From: Anderseniella sp.
GTDB lineage: Bacteria > Pseudomonadota > Alphaproteobacteria > Rhizobiales > Aestuariivirgaceae
Assembly (NCBI GenBank): GCA_028289645.1
Contig: JANQOK010000007.1
Span: 115,437 to 179,436, forward strand
DNA: 64,000 nucleotides
Direction of reading: 5' to 3'
The position numbers and the translations under genes are program-made. The number at the start of each line of letters is the position of its first letter. The stretch's first letter is position 1. The notes beneath the pieces are model-generated. The model saw nothing but the letters and a program-made list of their open reading frames with translations, had not been told where the DNA came from and made no database searches. Below are positions 46,566 through 56,305 of the stretch, in pieces.

Positions 46566-47208
46566 CGTGTTGACTGGCGCCAGTCCGCTCGCCATGGGAC
46601 TTCTGCTTTCTCTGGGTATTGGCGTAACCGGATTGGGCAGCTACCAGCTTTTCCGGTTGAGCGATACGCACCTGCGTAACGAAGTGTTGTATTCGGTTTC
46701 TCCCGGAACACTGCAGGTGTGGCTGGCGACACTGGACCCGGCAAATTCTGATGATGCATCAAGGCTTGCAGACCGGCTTGTCGACATGACACTGCCGCAA
46801 CGGCGCGACGCTGTCCTGGCAATTGCGCGCCCCGAGTTTTTTGAGGCCATGGGGCTGGATTTTGCCGACCGGCGCCGGCTGCAGACGCTGATGTTGCAGG
46901 CTTTGGGGCTGGCGCTTGCCAATGCCCCGGCACTTGGCGAGCTGTGGTTGCTGTCCGCCAAGTTGCGCAACAACCTGTTTGGGTTCGATGCCACTGTCCA
47001 ACACCATCTTGAGCTGTCCTTTGCCTATGCGCCGAGGGAGGTTGATCTGGTGCTGGAGCGGTTGCAGATGACGAGCCTGGCCTGGCCGCTGCTGAATGAT
47101 CGCGTCAGGGGCATGGTCGGGCATGATGTGCGCATTGTCGACAAGGTTTTTCCCGACCGTGCTGAGGAACTCCGGGCCTATCTTCGAAAAGCCGGAGCAC
47201 CGTTTTGA
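46549..47208 (+). CDS. Membrane-anchored protein of unknown function in the exopolysaccharide locus
   Basis: 219 aa, opening with one membrane helix (about residues 14-33, GLLLSLGIGVTGLGSYQLF), then a mostly alpha-helical, Leu/Ala/Arg-rich domain. The start ATG 46549 lies inside the end of wzc (17-nt overlap), indicating coupling; ATG 46585-46594 region offers a shorter alternative. No family recognised. Its place between the co-polymerase and a polymerase/ligase-type gene argues for a helper role in chain assembly. Confidence 0.6.
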   Translation: MAGRLSVLTGASPLAMGLLLSLGIGVTGLGSYQLFRLSDTHLRNEVLYSVSPGTLQVWLATLDPANSDDASRLADRLVDMTLPQRRDAVLAIARPEFFEAMGLDFADRRRLQTLMLQALGLALANAPALGELWLLSAKLRNNLFGFDATVQHHLELSFAYAPREVDLVLERLQMTSLAWPLLNDRVRGMVGHDVRIVDKVFPDRAEELRAYLRKAGAPF

Positions 47209-47254
47209 TGGGTCGGTCTGGGCAATCAGTGTCCGTTTTGGTTTGGAACGCAGC

Positions 47255-48640
47255 ATGAGTGCTGTTGCATCCGTCCTGGTTGCAATGGTTGTCGGCCTCA
47301 GCGCATTCTGGCTTGGCTCCAACCGGCCACTTGCGTGGGCCATGAATGCTGTTCTGGCGGGCAGCCTGCTCATCTTCACATGCCTGTCACTGCAACTCGA
47401 GGCGCGGCGGTATCCAGCGCTGATGCTTTCTAAGCTGTTCGTGCCCGCGGTCATGTTCGGCCTGGGGCTGTCTTGGGCAGTCGTGCAGATTCTGCCATTG
47501 GGGTCTTCAGCAGCGGCCCATCCGGCATGGCAGGTCGCGGGCGAGGCTTTGGGCCGCGATACCGCCGCGACAATTTCCATAAACCCGGGCGAAACGCGCT
47601 GGGCCATACTGCGCTACCTGACTGCTGCAGCGGTGTTGCTGACTGTTTATGTCCTGGCACGTTCGGCGCGCAATGCCCGGATCATCTTGCGGACGTTTGT
47701 CCTTCTGGCCGGATTTGCAGCCCTGTACGGATTAACGCGATTGTCGCTGTCTGTGGACAAAATCCTGTGGTTTGATGAACCGGACAGGGGATATCTCACA
47801 TCGGGCTTTATCAACCGGAACAGCGCGGCCACCTATTTCGGCATGGCCTCGCTGGCCGGGCTTGGACTTGTTTTCCACCAGGCGCGCGCGGTGTTGCAAT
47901 CGACATCGCAGATCAGCGGAAGAGAGATGATCAGGAAACTGTCGCTTGCGATGTCAGGACTGCTTGGACTTGATCTTGTCCTGTTCGTTCTGATGCTCGT
48001 TTCATTGCTGGCAACCGGGTCTCGTGGTGGCATCGGCATTACAGTGCTGGCGCTGGTGTTCATGTTGCTGGTGTACAGTGTCAAACAGCAGGTGCGCGGA
48101 AGGTCACAAGAGGGCGGCCTTGCGTGGGTGTTGAGCATCGTGGCCGTTGCCGTGCTGCTTCTGGGCGTTTTTGAGCTGTCCGGTACACGGCTTGTCGACC
48201 GGTTGTTGAACCAGGGTCTTGAGTCCGACGCAAGGTTTGAGACCTATGCACAAACGTTGCTGGCGGTTCGCGACTACCTGTTTTTGGGTAGCGGACTGGG
48301 CACTTTCCAGGATGTGTTTACCGCCTACCGTATTGAACTGTCACCCGGTCGGCACGTCTGGGACAAGGCACATAACGATTACCTGGAGCTGCTGCTAGGA
48401 CTTGGATTGCCGGCGGCACTGCTTGTGCTGTTGAGTTTTGTCACTCTGTTTCTGGGAGCAATCAGAGGGTTTTTTACGCGCCATCGCGACACTCATTATG
48501 CGGCAATTGCCACGGCGGCCTGTGTGTTGGTCGGCTTGCACTCCCTGGTGGATTTCAGCCTGCAGATTCAGGCAAATGCACTGGCATTTGCGCTGCTGAC
48601 GGGGCTCGGCCTGGCGCAATCCTGGAGCACCCGGCGCTAA
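47255..48640 (+). CDS. O-antigen ligase/polymerase-family membrane protein (Wzy/WaaL type)
   Basis: 461 aa with about 12 membrane helices. The Wzy_C/O-antigen ligase signature is visible: ATGSRGGIGITVLAL in the membrane and, in the large periplasmic loop, ELSPGRHVWDKAHNDYLELLLGLG with the conserved His. ATG 47255 follows a GGAA ribosome site. It probably polymerises repeat units, although a ligase role cannot be excluded; a second Wzy-like protein is at 57816. Confidence 0.85.
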   Translation: MSAVASVLVAMVVGLSAFWLGSNRPLAWAMNAVLAGSLLIFTCLSLQLEARRYPALMLSKLFVPAVMFGLGLSWAVVQILPLGSSAAAHPAWQVAGEALGRDTAATISINPGETRWAILRYLTAAAVLLTVYVLARSARNARIILRTFVLLAGFAALYGLTRLSLSVDKILWFDEPDRGYLTSGFINRNSAATYFGMASLAGLGLVFHQARAVLQSTSQISGREMIRKLSLAMSGLLGLDLVLFVLMLVSLLATGSRGGIGITVLALVFMLLVYSVKQQVRGRSQEGGLAWVLSIVAVAVLLLGVFELSGTRLVDRLLNQGLESDARFETYAQTLLAVRDYLFLGSGLGTFQDVFTAYRIELSPGRHVWDKAHNDYLELLLGLGLPAALLVLLSFVTLFLGAIRGFFTRHRDTHYAAIATAACVLVGLHSLVDFSLQIQANALAFALLTGLGLAQSWSTRR

Positions 48641-48800
48641 TCTGCGCGCTTGCTGCAGTGGTGGAAAAATAGTCGTTTGGAATCATGTGCTTATCAGGGG
48701 CGACGCCTGACATCCTACACGCGAAGTTTGAGTGCATCAGGTGTTGCGGCCCTTGGGGTAGATAGTTAACGTGTTGCAAGCTGAGGGGACGGTGATTCGC

Positions 48801-49316
48801 ATGATCAGTGGCGACGTAGTTGGCAAGAGATGGTTTGCTGTGCGCACGCAACCCAACCGGGAGCATCGCGCAAAGTTTCAACTCGACCAGCAGCGGTTTC
48901 GCACCTTCTTGCCGCTGATTGAAAAAACCGTGCGTCACGCCAGAAAGGTGCGCCAAGTTCGATCCGCCTTGTTTCCCGGCTACTTGTTTGTTGAACTCGA
49001 TTTGTCGAAGGATCAGTGGCGTCGCATTAATTCAACTTACGGCGTATCCGGCCTGGTGATGGCAGGCGAGCGTCCGGCCGTTGTCCCTGCGGGGGTGGTT
49101 GAGTTGATTGTTGAAATGTCAGAAAGCAGTGGGCTGGTCGATTTTTCGCCTGATCTGCAACCTGGCATGAGTGTGCAGATGGTGTCGGGACCCCTGGCAG
49201 GTTTGATTGGGCGGCTGAACCGGTGCGATGCCCGCGGTCGCGTGGAAGTCCTGCTTGAAGTCATGGGGCAGCAGATCAGGGTGACATCCAGTGCCAGGGC
49301 ATTGATGCCAGCCTGA
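48801..49316 (+). CDS. NusG-like transcription antiterminator (RfaH/UpxY type)
   Basis: NusG N-terminal domain (KRWFAVRTQPNREHRAKFQL through LFPGYLFVELDL) plus a C-terminal KOW domain (PGMSVQMVSGPLAGLIGRLNR). 171 aa from ATG 48801; in-frame GTG starts at 48792 and 48771 are possible. Specialised NusG paralogs of this kind promote transcription of long polysaccharide operons, and this one directly precedes the ~14-kb sugar gene block. Confidence 0.88.
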   Translation: MISGDVVGKRWFAVRTQPNREHRAKFQLDQQRFRTFLPLIEKTVRHARKVRQVRSALFPGYLFVELDLSKDQWRRINSTYGVSGLVMAGERPAVVPAGVVELIVEMSESSGLVDFSPDLQPGMSVQMVSGPLAGLIGRLNRCDARGRVEVLLEVMGQQIRVTSSARALMPA

Positions 49317-49334
49317 GCGGCAGAGAAAACTTTA

Positions 49335-49468
49335 CGGTAGTTGAGTAGAAAGGCGCCAAATTCCGGTGCTAGTTTCAGGTTCGGGACGTACCCGCCGTGG
49401 TGAAGCCAATTCACCCGGAGTGCGGTAGCCATTGCCTGGTTTATCAGTTCAAGAAATGTGTCCGGTAG
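49335..49468 (+). promoter_or_regulatory. Leader between the NusG-like gene and manC with three CGGTAG repeats (ops-like)
   Basis: CGGTAG occurs at 49335-49340, 49423-49428 and 49463-49468. The middle one reads GCGGTAGC, eight bases of the E. coli ops core GGCGGTAGCGTG. This is where a pause and recruitment site for a NusG paralog would be expected. The last copy ends 4 nt before manC and may simply be part of its ribosome site. Confidence 0.35.
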
Positions 49469-49472
49469 ATTT

Positions 49473-50993
49473 ATGAACACCAAACCTCATCTTGTACCAG
49501 TCGTCTTATGCGGTGGCGCCGGGACGCGGCTGTGGCCGTTGAGCCGGCAGGCATTTCCGAAACAGTTCGCCGTGGAGGTTGAACGAGCGTCGCTGCTCGA
49601 TCTTACGTTGGCGAGAATCAACCGGCTCGACGGGGTGGCTTCGTGCGTTGCTGTTACCGGCGAAGGCTATCGCTTCATGGTTGCAGAGGCGCTGCACAAG
49701 GCAGGCCTGCATGGTTCCATTCTGCTGGAGCCGGTGGGCCGGAACACGGCTCCGGCACTATGTGCTGCAGCCCTGCAGATTGCCGAGACAGACCCCGAGG
49801 CGATCATGGTGATACTGCCGTCCGATCACTTTGTTTCAGATATCGACAAGTTCACCGCGGCCATCGGCAGTGCGGCTCGCCTGGCGCAAGACGGCTGGTG
49901 GGTGACGCTGGGCATTCGCCCCACAAGGCCTTCTTCTGCGTATGGCTACATCAAGCCGGGATCAAAGGTCGCTGATCATGATCCGGCATGCCAGGTGTCA
50001 CAGTTTCTGGAGAAACCAGACGCTGAAAAAGCCGAAGCACTGATCAGCGCCGGATGCTTTTGGAACGCAGGCATTTTTATCGTCAAGGCCAGCGTGGCGA
50101 CGGACCTGGTTGCACGGCACGCGCCGGATGTTCACGACGCGGTTGCGCGCGCTGTGGCTGGCATCGCCGTCGACAAGATGTTCTACCGGTTGCTGCCTGA
50201 GGCATTTTCCGACAGCCCGTCGATTTCCATCGATTATGCTGTGCTTGAAAAGGAAACCCGCGTCGCTGTGCTGCCCTACGACGGCGACTGGTCTGACCTC
50301 GGTTCGTGGGACGCGGTCGCAGGTGTGCACGAAGCTGATGACGACGGAAATCGTTCGGAGGGCGATGCCTGGTTCTCCAGTACCAGGAACTGCTTTGTTC
50401 ACAGTCCCGACAAACTCGCCGTGGTGCTCGGATTGGACAACGTTGTCGTTGTGGATACTCCGGACGCACTGCTGGTCACCAGCCGGGACCAGGTGGAGCA
50501 GGTCAAGACCGTTGTGGACGATCTCAGATCGGCAGAGCGAAGTGAACTGACCGATCACCGTAAGGTTGCGCGCCCGTGGGGAACCTTTGAAGGCGTAGAC
50601 CGGGGCGAGCGATACCAGGTCAAGCGCATCACGGTGAAACCAGGCGCTCAGTTGTCGCTGCAGTATCATCACCACAGGGCCGAGCACTGGATCGTGGTCA
50701 AGGGCGTTGCAAAGGTTACCCGTGGTGAAGAAACCTTTTTGCTGCGCGAGAACGAGTCGACCTACATACCACTCGGAGCCGTTCACAGGCTGGAGAACCC
50801 CGGCAAAACGATACTGGAATTGATCGAAGTTCAGTCCGGCTCCTATCTGGGCGAAGACGATATTGTGCGAGTCGAAGATGTGTATGGCAGGGAGGCTGAA
50901 CCAAGAGCCGTAAGTGCTAACAGATCTGCGCCGGGCCGGGGTGCAAGACCCGAACCGGAGCGAACATCATCCGGCAAGGGAGGCAAACGATGA
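49473..50993 (+). CDS. manC: Mannose-1-phosphate guanylyltransferase / mannose-6-phosphate isomerase
   Basis: Bifunctional enzyme making GDP-mannose, the precursor of GDP-fucose here. N-terminal nucleotidyltransferase signature VVLCGGAGTRLWPLSR and FPKQF; VSQFLEKPD in the middle; the C-terminal cupin PMI domain has SLQYHHHRAEHWIVVKG. 506 aa from ATG 49473. After the usual end (DVYGR) there is an extra 30-residue basic, Pro/Gly-rich tail. The stop overlaps the next gene as ATGA. Confidence 0.95.
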   Translation: MNTKPHLVPVVLCGGAGTRLWPLSRQAFPKQFAVEVERASLLDLTLARINRLDGVASCVAVTGEGYRFMVAEALHKAGLHGSILLEPVGRNTAPALCAAALQIAETDPEAIMVILPSDHFVSDIDKFTAAIGSAARLAQDGWWVTLGIRPTRPSSAYGYIKPGSKVADHDPACQVSQFLEKPDAEKAEALISAGCFWNAGIFIVKASVATDLVARHAPDVHDAVARAVAGIAVDKMFYRLLPEAFSDSPSISIDYAVLEKETRVAVLPYDGDWSDLGSWDAVAGVHEADDDGNRSEGDAWFSSTRNCFVHSPDKLAVVLGLDNVVVVDTPDALLVTSRDQVEQVKTVVDDLRSAERSELTDHRKVARPWGTFEGVDRGERYQVKRITVKPGAQLSLQYHHHRAEHWIVVKGVAKVTRGEETFLLRENESTYIPLGAVHRLENPGKTILELIEVQSGSYLGEDDIVRVEDVYGREAEPRAVSANRSAPGRGARPEPERTSSGKGGKR

Positions 50994-52309
50994 TCTCTCC
51001 ACCAAGAGTTGCCAGTGAGCGTGCGCAGGTTGTCACACGAGGCAAAGACATTGAGGATCGCCAGCCTTTGCGGCTGGTGACCCGGATTCGGTTTCAACTG
51101 ATCGGAGGGCTGATATTTGCCGTTGTGGTGCCCGGCCTGGCGCGCTGGCCGACTTCGAGCCTGGTTCCGGGGTCCGGCATGGACTCCTTGCAATCTGCGA
51201 TGCTCGGTTCGCTCTTGGCGCTGTTTCTAGGCTATTGGGCGCTGCGGCAGATGATTGCCTATCCCGGCGTGCAGGCAACCCAGTACATAGCGCCGGCATT
51301 CGCGATTTCTTATTCAATCATCATCATGATGTTCTTCTTTCTCCGGATAGACTATTCCCGCTACCAGTTCGGGGCCAGTTTCATAGTTGCTGTCGCGTGG
51401 TTTTATGCGTGCTTCTTTCTCGCGCGGCGAGCGCTGTTGCAGCGGTTTGCCCTGGTGGAGAAAGGTGACACCAAGGGATTGAAGGAACTGGATGCAGTCG
51501 AATGGCACAGCCTGCACCATCCCGTGGCACCCGACCGCCGCATCGACGGTATAGTTGTAGACCTAAGGTCTGATCTGTCGGATGACTGGAACAGGTATCT
51601 TGCGGACAGTGCCCTGAGAGGAATTCCGGTCTATCATGTCAAACAGATGGCCGAGGCGCTGACCGGCAAGGTGGAGATTGAGCATCTGTCGGAAAACAGT
51701 CTCGGGTCGGTCCTGCCGTCGCTGTTGTACTTGAGGTTGAAACGACTGGTGGATCTTGGGCTGGCCGTCATCGTGGCGCCCTTTTTCCTGGTCGTTGTCT
51801 TTCTCGCTGCAATCGCTGTGAAGCTGGACTCGAAAGGGCCCGCATTTTTTCTGCAGCCACGCATGGGCTTCAGGGGCAAGCCGTTCAGGATGATCAAGCT
51901 CAGAACCATGAAGGTGGATGCTCACAAGACCGGTGGCAACTTTACCGAAGACAATGACCCGCGCATTACCCGAATAGGACGTTACCTGCGCAAGTACCGC
52001 ATTGACGAGTTTCCGCAGATCATCAATATTTTTGCAGGCCAGATGAGCTGGATCGGACCTCGGCCGGAGGCGGTGGAACTGTCGGACTGGTATCAGCGCG
52101 ACATCCCGTTCTACAGTTATCGGCACATTGTGCGTCCGGGACTTTCCGGCTGGGCCCAGGTGCACCAGGGCAATGTGGCGCAAGTTGAACAGGCGACGCA
52201 CAAGCTTCACTATGATTTTTATTACATTAAGCACTTTTCAGCATGGCTTGATGCGCTTATCACAGCGAAAACAATCTGGACCGTTCTGACCGGTTTCGGA
52301 TCGAAGTGA
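50990..52309 (+). CDS. Undecaprenyl-phosphate hexose-1-phosphate transferase (WcaJ/ExoY-type initiating enzyme)
   Basis: Transfers the first hexose-1-phosphate to undecaprenyl phosphate. Four N-terminal helices (about residues 33-145), a nucleotide-binding-like middle, a re-entrant hydrophobic segment (VDLGLAVIVAPFFLVVVFLA) and the catalytic domain with KLRTMKVDAH, LRKYRIDEFPQIIN, WIGPRPE and RPGLSGWAQVHQG. 439 aa. Glucose or galactose is the most likely sugar but this is not decidable from sequence. Confidence 0.92.
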   Translation: MISPPRVASERAQVVTRGKDIEDRQPLRLVTRIRFQLIGGLIFAVVVPGLARWPTSSLVPGSGMDSLQSAMLGSLLALFLGYWALRQMIAYPGVQATQYIAPAFAISYSIIIMMFFFLRIDYSRYQFGASFIVAVAWFYACFFLARRALLQRFALVEKGDTKGLKELDAVEWHSLHHPVAPDRRIDGIVVDLRSDLSDDWNRYLADSALRGIPVYHVKQMAEALTGKVEIEHLSENSLGSVLPSLLYLRLKRLVDLGLAVIVAPFFLVVVFLAAIAVKLDSKGPAFFLQPRMGFRGKPFRMIKLRTMKVDAHKTGGNFTEDNDPRITRIGRYLRKYRIDEFPQIINIFAGQMSWIGPRPEAVELSDWYQRDIPFYSYRHIVRPGLSGWAQVHQGNVAQVEQATHKLHYDFYYIKHFSAWLDALITAKTIWTVLTGFGSK

Positions 52310-52328
52310 GTTTGGGAAGAGTAGTGTC

Positions 52329-53684
52329 ATGAAACTGGCGGTTATCGGTGCTGGGTATGTCGGGTTGGTGTCGGCTGCGTGTTTTGCGGAGTTTGGCTTC
52401 TCCGTCACCTGCATTGACAAGGAAGTGGAAAAAATAACTGCCCTGGAGGCCGGCAAGATTCCGATCTACGAACCGGGCCTGGAGCAGATTGTTCACGGCA
52501 ACTTTGAGGCAGGCCGGCTGACGTTTTCGACTGACCTGCAATCGGCCGTCGCTGACGCTGATGTGGTCTTCATTGCCGTTGGAACACCGACACGGCGCGG
52601 AGAAGATGCCGCGGACTTGTCGTATGTGTTCGGGGCAGGTGAAGAAATCGCCGATGCCATGCGGGGCTTCACGGTCGTGGTCACCAAATCCACCGTGCCG
52701 GTCGGTACTGCGGCAAAGCTGAAGAACCTGATTTCCAAAACTCGGCCCGATGCAGATTTTGAAGTCGCCTCCAATCCGGAGTTTCTGCGGGAAGGGTCTG
52801 CGGTCGAAGACTTTCTGCGACCGGACCGCATTGTGGTAGGGGTGAGCTCCGAGCGTGCAGAAGCTCCATTGCGGCAGTTGTACCGCCCGCTGACACAAAA
52901 AGACGTACCGATTGTGTTTACGTCCTGCCAGGCGGCTGAAGTCATCAAATATGCCGCCAACACCTATCTCGCCACCCGCATCGGGTTTGTGAACCAGTTG
53001 GCGGACCTGTGTGAAAAAGTTGATGCCGATATCACCCACGTGACCAGAGGGATGGGGCTGGATAAACGGATCGGCCAGCATTATCTGCAGCCCGGGCCGG
53101 GCTTTGGCGGTTCGTGTTTCCCGAAGGACACCAGAGCGCTCATGGTAACGGCTCGTGAATACAAAGCGCCATTTACTGTCGTGGAAGAGGTCATTGAAGC
53201 CAACGAACGACGTAAGCGCAACTTGACCGAGCGGGTTACCCGCGCGGTTGGCGGCAGCCTGCGGGGCAAACGCATTGCGGTCCTCGGGATCGCCTTCAAG
53301 GCAGACACCGATGACATCCGCGATGCGGCATCATTGGTCCTGATCCCGGAACTCCAGGCTGCCGGTGCAGCTGTAGCCGCCTATGATCCGGCCGCCATGG
53401 ACAATGGCCGCAGGCAGTTTGAGAATGTGCAATGGTGCGCCGATGCATATTCCGCGGCAATGGATGCGGTCGCCGTGGTGATCCTTACGGAATGGAACGA
53501 GTTCCGCGGCCTGGATTTTGCCCGACTGGCAAAAACCATGCGGGTTCCGGTGATGGTTGATTTTCGCAACCTGTTTTCACTGCAGGATGTTGAGAACTCG
53601 GGGCTCGTTTACCATTCGTTAGGCAGAGCTCAACATGATCAATCCAGTGATAGAGACAGGATTGCCCTGATTCGGTCGAGTTGA
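52329..53684 (+). CDS. ugd: UDP-glucose 6-dehydrogenase
   Basis: Oxidises UDP-glucose to UDP-glucuronate with NAD. Rossmann motif VIGAGYVGLVSA at the start, STVPVGT, NPEFLREGSAV, KYAANTYLATR and the catalytic Cys in GGSCFPKDTRAL (about residue 262). 451 aa. GDP-mannose dehydrogenases are related, but the spacing and NPEFLREG form favour UDP-glucose. It implies uronic acid in the polymer. Confidence 0.92.
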   Translation: MKLAVIGAGYVGLVSAACFAEFGFSVTCIDKEVEKITALEAGKIPIYEPGLEQIVHGNFEAGRLTFSTDLQSAVADADVVFIAVGTPTRRGEDAADLSYVFGAGEEIADAMRGFTVVVTKSTVPVGTAAKLKNLISKTRPDADFEVASNPEFLREGSAVEDFLRPDRIVVGVSSERAEAPLRQLYRPLTQKDVPIVFTSCQAAEVIKYAANTYLATRIGFVNQLADLCEKVDADITHVTRGMGLDKRIGQHYLQPGPGFGGSCFPKDTRALMVTAREYKAPFTVVEEVIEANERRKRNLTERVTRAVGGSLRGKRIAVLGIAFKADTDDIRDAASLVLIPELQAAGAAVAAYDPAAMDNGRRQFENVQWCADAYSAAMDAVAVVILTEWNEFRGLDFARLAKTMRVPVMVDFRNLFSLQDVENSGLVYHSLGRAQHDQSSDRDRIALIRSS

Positions 53685-53726
53685 CCTGCATGGGACAATT
53701 GCCCCGATCAGAGATGAGTAGGCCTT

Positions 53727-54146
53727 GTGAATTCATATCCGTCGCCCAGCGCGCGTCCTATGGCAAAGGTTTTCACGACTTGCTTGTGGGCCATGATTGT
53801 TATCAGCCTCGGCTTCATCATCCACTTCGGACTGTTCTCCGTTCATCCGCTGTCTCCACTTATGCGCGAATTGTCCCGGCTTGACCTCATCCTGCATGGC
53901 ATTGCATTTGCCTGCCTTTCGATACCTGCCCTATTGCTGTTCCGGCCGATGATCTGGGCCGCATCAGGCCTGTTCCTGCTGGGTTTTTGCTTAGAGCTGG
54001 CGCAATGGGTCTGGACCACCCGTGAAGCGTCCATTGCAGACGTTGCGGCCAATGCCGCCGGTATTGTCCTGGCTGCGGTCATCGTGTTGACGCTGAAAAG
54101 AGCCAACTTTGCATTCCTACGGCCGCTACTGGACCGCGTGAACTGA
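53727..54146 (+). CDS. VanZ-family membrane protein
   Basis: 139 aa with about four helices. VanZ-like signatures are seen: [14 protein letters not shown] in the second helix and the C-terminal [24 protein letters not shown] (E..Q....R..S..D..AN..G). GTG 53727 has AGTAGG upstream; ATG 53760 is an alternative. Role in polysaccharide loci is unclear. Confidence 0.82.
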   Translation: MNSYPSPSARPMAKVFTTCLWAMIVISLGFIIHFGLFSVHPLSPLMRELSRLDLILHGIAFACLSIPALLLFRPMIWAASGLFLLGFCLELAQWVWTTREASIADVAANAAGIVLAAVIVLTLKRANFAFLRPLLDRVN

Positions 54147-54195
54147 CACAACCCGTGCAATCGGGCTAACAATCCATGTTTCTGAAAGGTCTTCT

Positions 54196-55263
54196 GTGAC
54201 TGCAAAACGAGCTTTGATTACCGGTATTACCGGTCAGGACGGGGCTTATCTGGCCGAGCTGCTTCTTGAAAAGGGTTATGAGGTGCATGGCGTCAAACGG
54301 CGCTCATCATCATTCAACACCGGCCGTATCGATCATCTCTATCATGACCCTCACGAACAGGGTGTGAAGATGTTTTTGCACTTTGGCGACATGACCGATG
54401 CAACCAACCTCATTCGCCTAATGCAGGAAGTGCAGCCGGACGAGGTCTACAACCTTGCGGCTCAGTCGCACGTCCAGGTGAGCTTCGACACGGCGGAATA
54501 CACAGCCAATGCGGACGGCATAGGAACGCTGCGGCTGCTTGAGGCTATGAGGCTGTTGAAACTGGGAGACAAAACACGATTCTACCAGGCATCAACGTCG
54601 GAACTCTATGGCAAGGTGCAGGAGATTCCGCAGTCGGAGACAACCCCGTTCTATCCGAGGTCACCCTATGCAGCGGCAAAGCTCTATGCCTACTGGATCA
54701 CGGTCAACTATCGTGAGGCGTACGGTTTCCATGCTTCAAACGGCATTCTGTTCAACCATGAAAGCCCTATTCGCGGAGAGACGTTCGTTACCCGCAAGAT
54801 TACCCGGGCGGTAGCGGCTATTCAGCTGGGGCTGCAGGACACGCTGTATCTCGGCAACCTCGATGCCAAGCGTGACTGGGGCCATGCGCGCGACTACGTG
54901 GAAGGCATGTGGCGGATTGTTCAGCACGATGAGCCTGACGATTTCGTGCTGGCAACAGGCGAAACCCAGACGGTTCGGTCATTTGTCGATGCCGCGTTCA
55001 AAGAAATTGACATAGATATCGAGTGGGCCGGCGAAGGTGTCGACGAAACCGGGTCAGACAAAGCAGATGGTCGGGTGCTGGTTCGCATCGACCCGCGCTA
55101 TTTCCGCCCCACCGAAGTCGATCTGCTGATCGGTGACCCGAGCAAGGCCAGGGAAAAACTCGGCTGGAGTGCCAGCACACCGTTGGCGGAACTCGTGTCG
55201 GAAATGGTTCGTGAGGATCTGAAGCAGGTGGCCGATGAGCACCGCAGGAACCGGCATGAGTGA
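54196..55263 (+). CDS. gmd: GDP-mannose 4,6-dehydratase
   Basis: First step from GDP-mannose to GDP-L-fucose (or GDP-rhamnose). Extended SDR fold with [26 protein letters not shown], catalytic [11 protein letters not shown] and [12 protein letters not shown] (Tyr and Lys). 355 aa from GTG 54196 after a GAAAGG ribosome site. Overlaps the fucose synthase gene by 8 nt. Confidence 0.96.
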   Translation: MTAKRALITGITGQDGAYLAELLLEKGYEVHGVKRRSSSFNTGRIDHLYHDPHEQGVKMFLHFGDMTDATNLIRLMQEVQPDEVYNLAAQSHVQVSFDTAEYTANADGIGTLRLLEAMRLLKLGDKTRFYQASTSELYGKVQEIPQSETTPFYPRSPYAAAKLYAYWITVNYREAYGFHASNGILFNHESPIRGETFVTRKITRAVAAIQLGLQDTLYLGNLDAKRDWGHARDYVEGMWRIVQHDEPDDFVLATGETQTVRSFVDAAFKEIDIDIEWAGEGVDETGSDKADGRVLVRIDPRYFRPTEVDLLIGDPSKAREKLGWSASTPLAELVSEMVREDLKQVADEHRRNRHE

Positions 55264-56212
55264 TCCGGTCTTCTGCCTTGAAGGCAAGTCAGTTTGGGTC
55301 GCCGGTCATCGCGGCATGGTCGGATCGGCCCTGGTTCGCCGACTGCAGTCGGAAAACTGTACCGTGCAGACAGCCGACCGAAAAGATGCTGACCTCACCC
55401 GCCAGGAAGAAGTCGAGACATGGATGAACGCCAACCGGCCACAGGTGGTGTTTCTGGCTGCCGCGAAGGTGGGTGGAATTCAGGCTAACAACTCCTACCC
55501 GGCCCAGTTCCTGTACGAAAACCTGATGATCGAGGCTAACATCATCCACGCCGCGTTCCTGACCGGCGTCGAGAAACTGGTTTTCCTGGGCTCGACCTGT
55601 ATCTATCCGAAATTGGCGCCGCAGCCGATTCCGGAAGAGGCGCTGTTGACAGGACCGCTGGAGCCGACAAATGAATGGTACGCCGTTGCCAAGATTGCCG
55701 GTATCAAGCTGTGCCAGGCCTATCGCCTGCAACACGGTTGTGACTTTATCGCTGCCCAGCCGACCAATCTCTACGGCCCCGGTGACAACTATGATCTTGA
55801 GACTTCTCACGTTCTGCCGGCGCTGTTGCGCAAGGCCCATGAAGCAAAGGTTTCCGGTGCAGAAACCATGACTGTCTGGGGCACGGGAAACCCATTGCGC
55901 GAATTCCTGCATGTCGATGATCTGGCGGATGCGGCGGTGTTTCTGGCCAAGCACTACTCAGGCGAAAGTCACATTAATGTCGGGTCCGGCGAAGAGTTGT
56001 CGATCCGGGAATTGGCTGAAACCATTTGCAAGGTGGTGGGATTTGAAGGGACGTTGAAGTTTGATGCGTCCAAACCCGACGGCACTCCAAGAAAATTGTC
56101 GGATGTAAGCAGGTTGAGAGAACTGGGTTGGAACCGCGCCGGTGATCTTACAAGTGGACTGCAGTCGACCTATGCCGATCTGCTTGCCGATCCAGGTCAA
56201 CTGGCCAAGTAA
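55256..56212 (+). CDS. fcl: GDP-L-fucose synthase
   Basis: NADPH-dependent epimerase/reductase finishing GDP-L-fucose. Signatures: [40 protein letters not shown], and [11 protein letters not shown] with catalytic Tyr and Lys; [10 protein letters not shown] follows. 318 aa from ATG 55256 with an AGGAA ribosome site. With manC and gmd it completes fucose supply. Confidence 0.96.
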   Translation: MSDPVFCLEGKSVWVAGHRGMVGSALVRRLQSENCTVQTADRKDADLTRQEEVETWMNANRPQVVFLAAAKVGGIQANNSYPAQFLYENLMIEANIIHAAFLTGVEKLVFLGSTCIYPKLAPQPIPEEALLTGPLEPTNEWYAVAKIAGIKLCQAYRLQHGCDFIAAQPTNLYGPGDNYDLETSHVLPALLRKAHEAKVSGAETMTVWGTGNPLREFLHVDDLADAAVFLAKHYSGESHINVGSGEELSIRELAETICKVVGFEGTLKFDASKPDGTPRKLSDVSRLRELGWNRAGDLTSGLQSTYADLLADPGQLAK

Positions 56213-56305
56213 GGTGTTTAAGCCTTTCAATCTGGCAACTGGCGCGGCCTTGCGCCGATGGAAATGAAATTCGCTTGATGTTGCAAGAATTCATAACTGG
56301 CTGAT

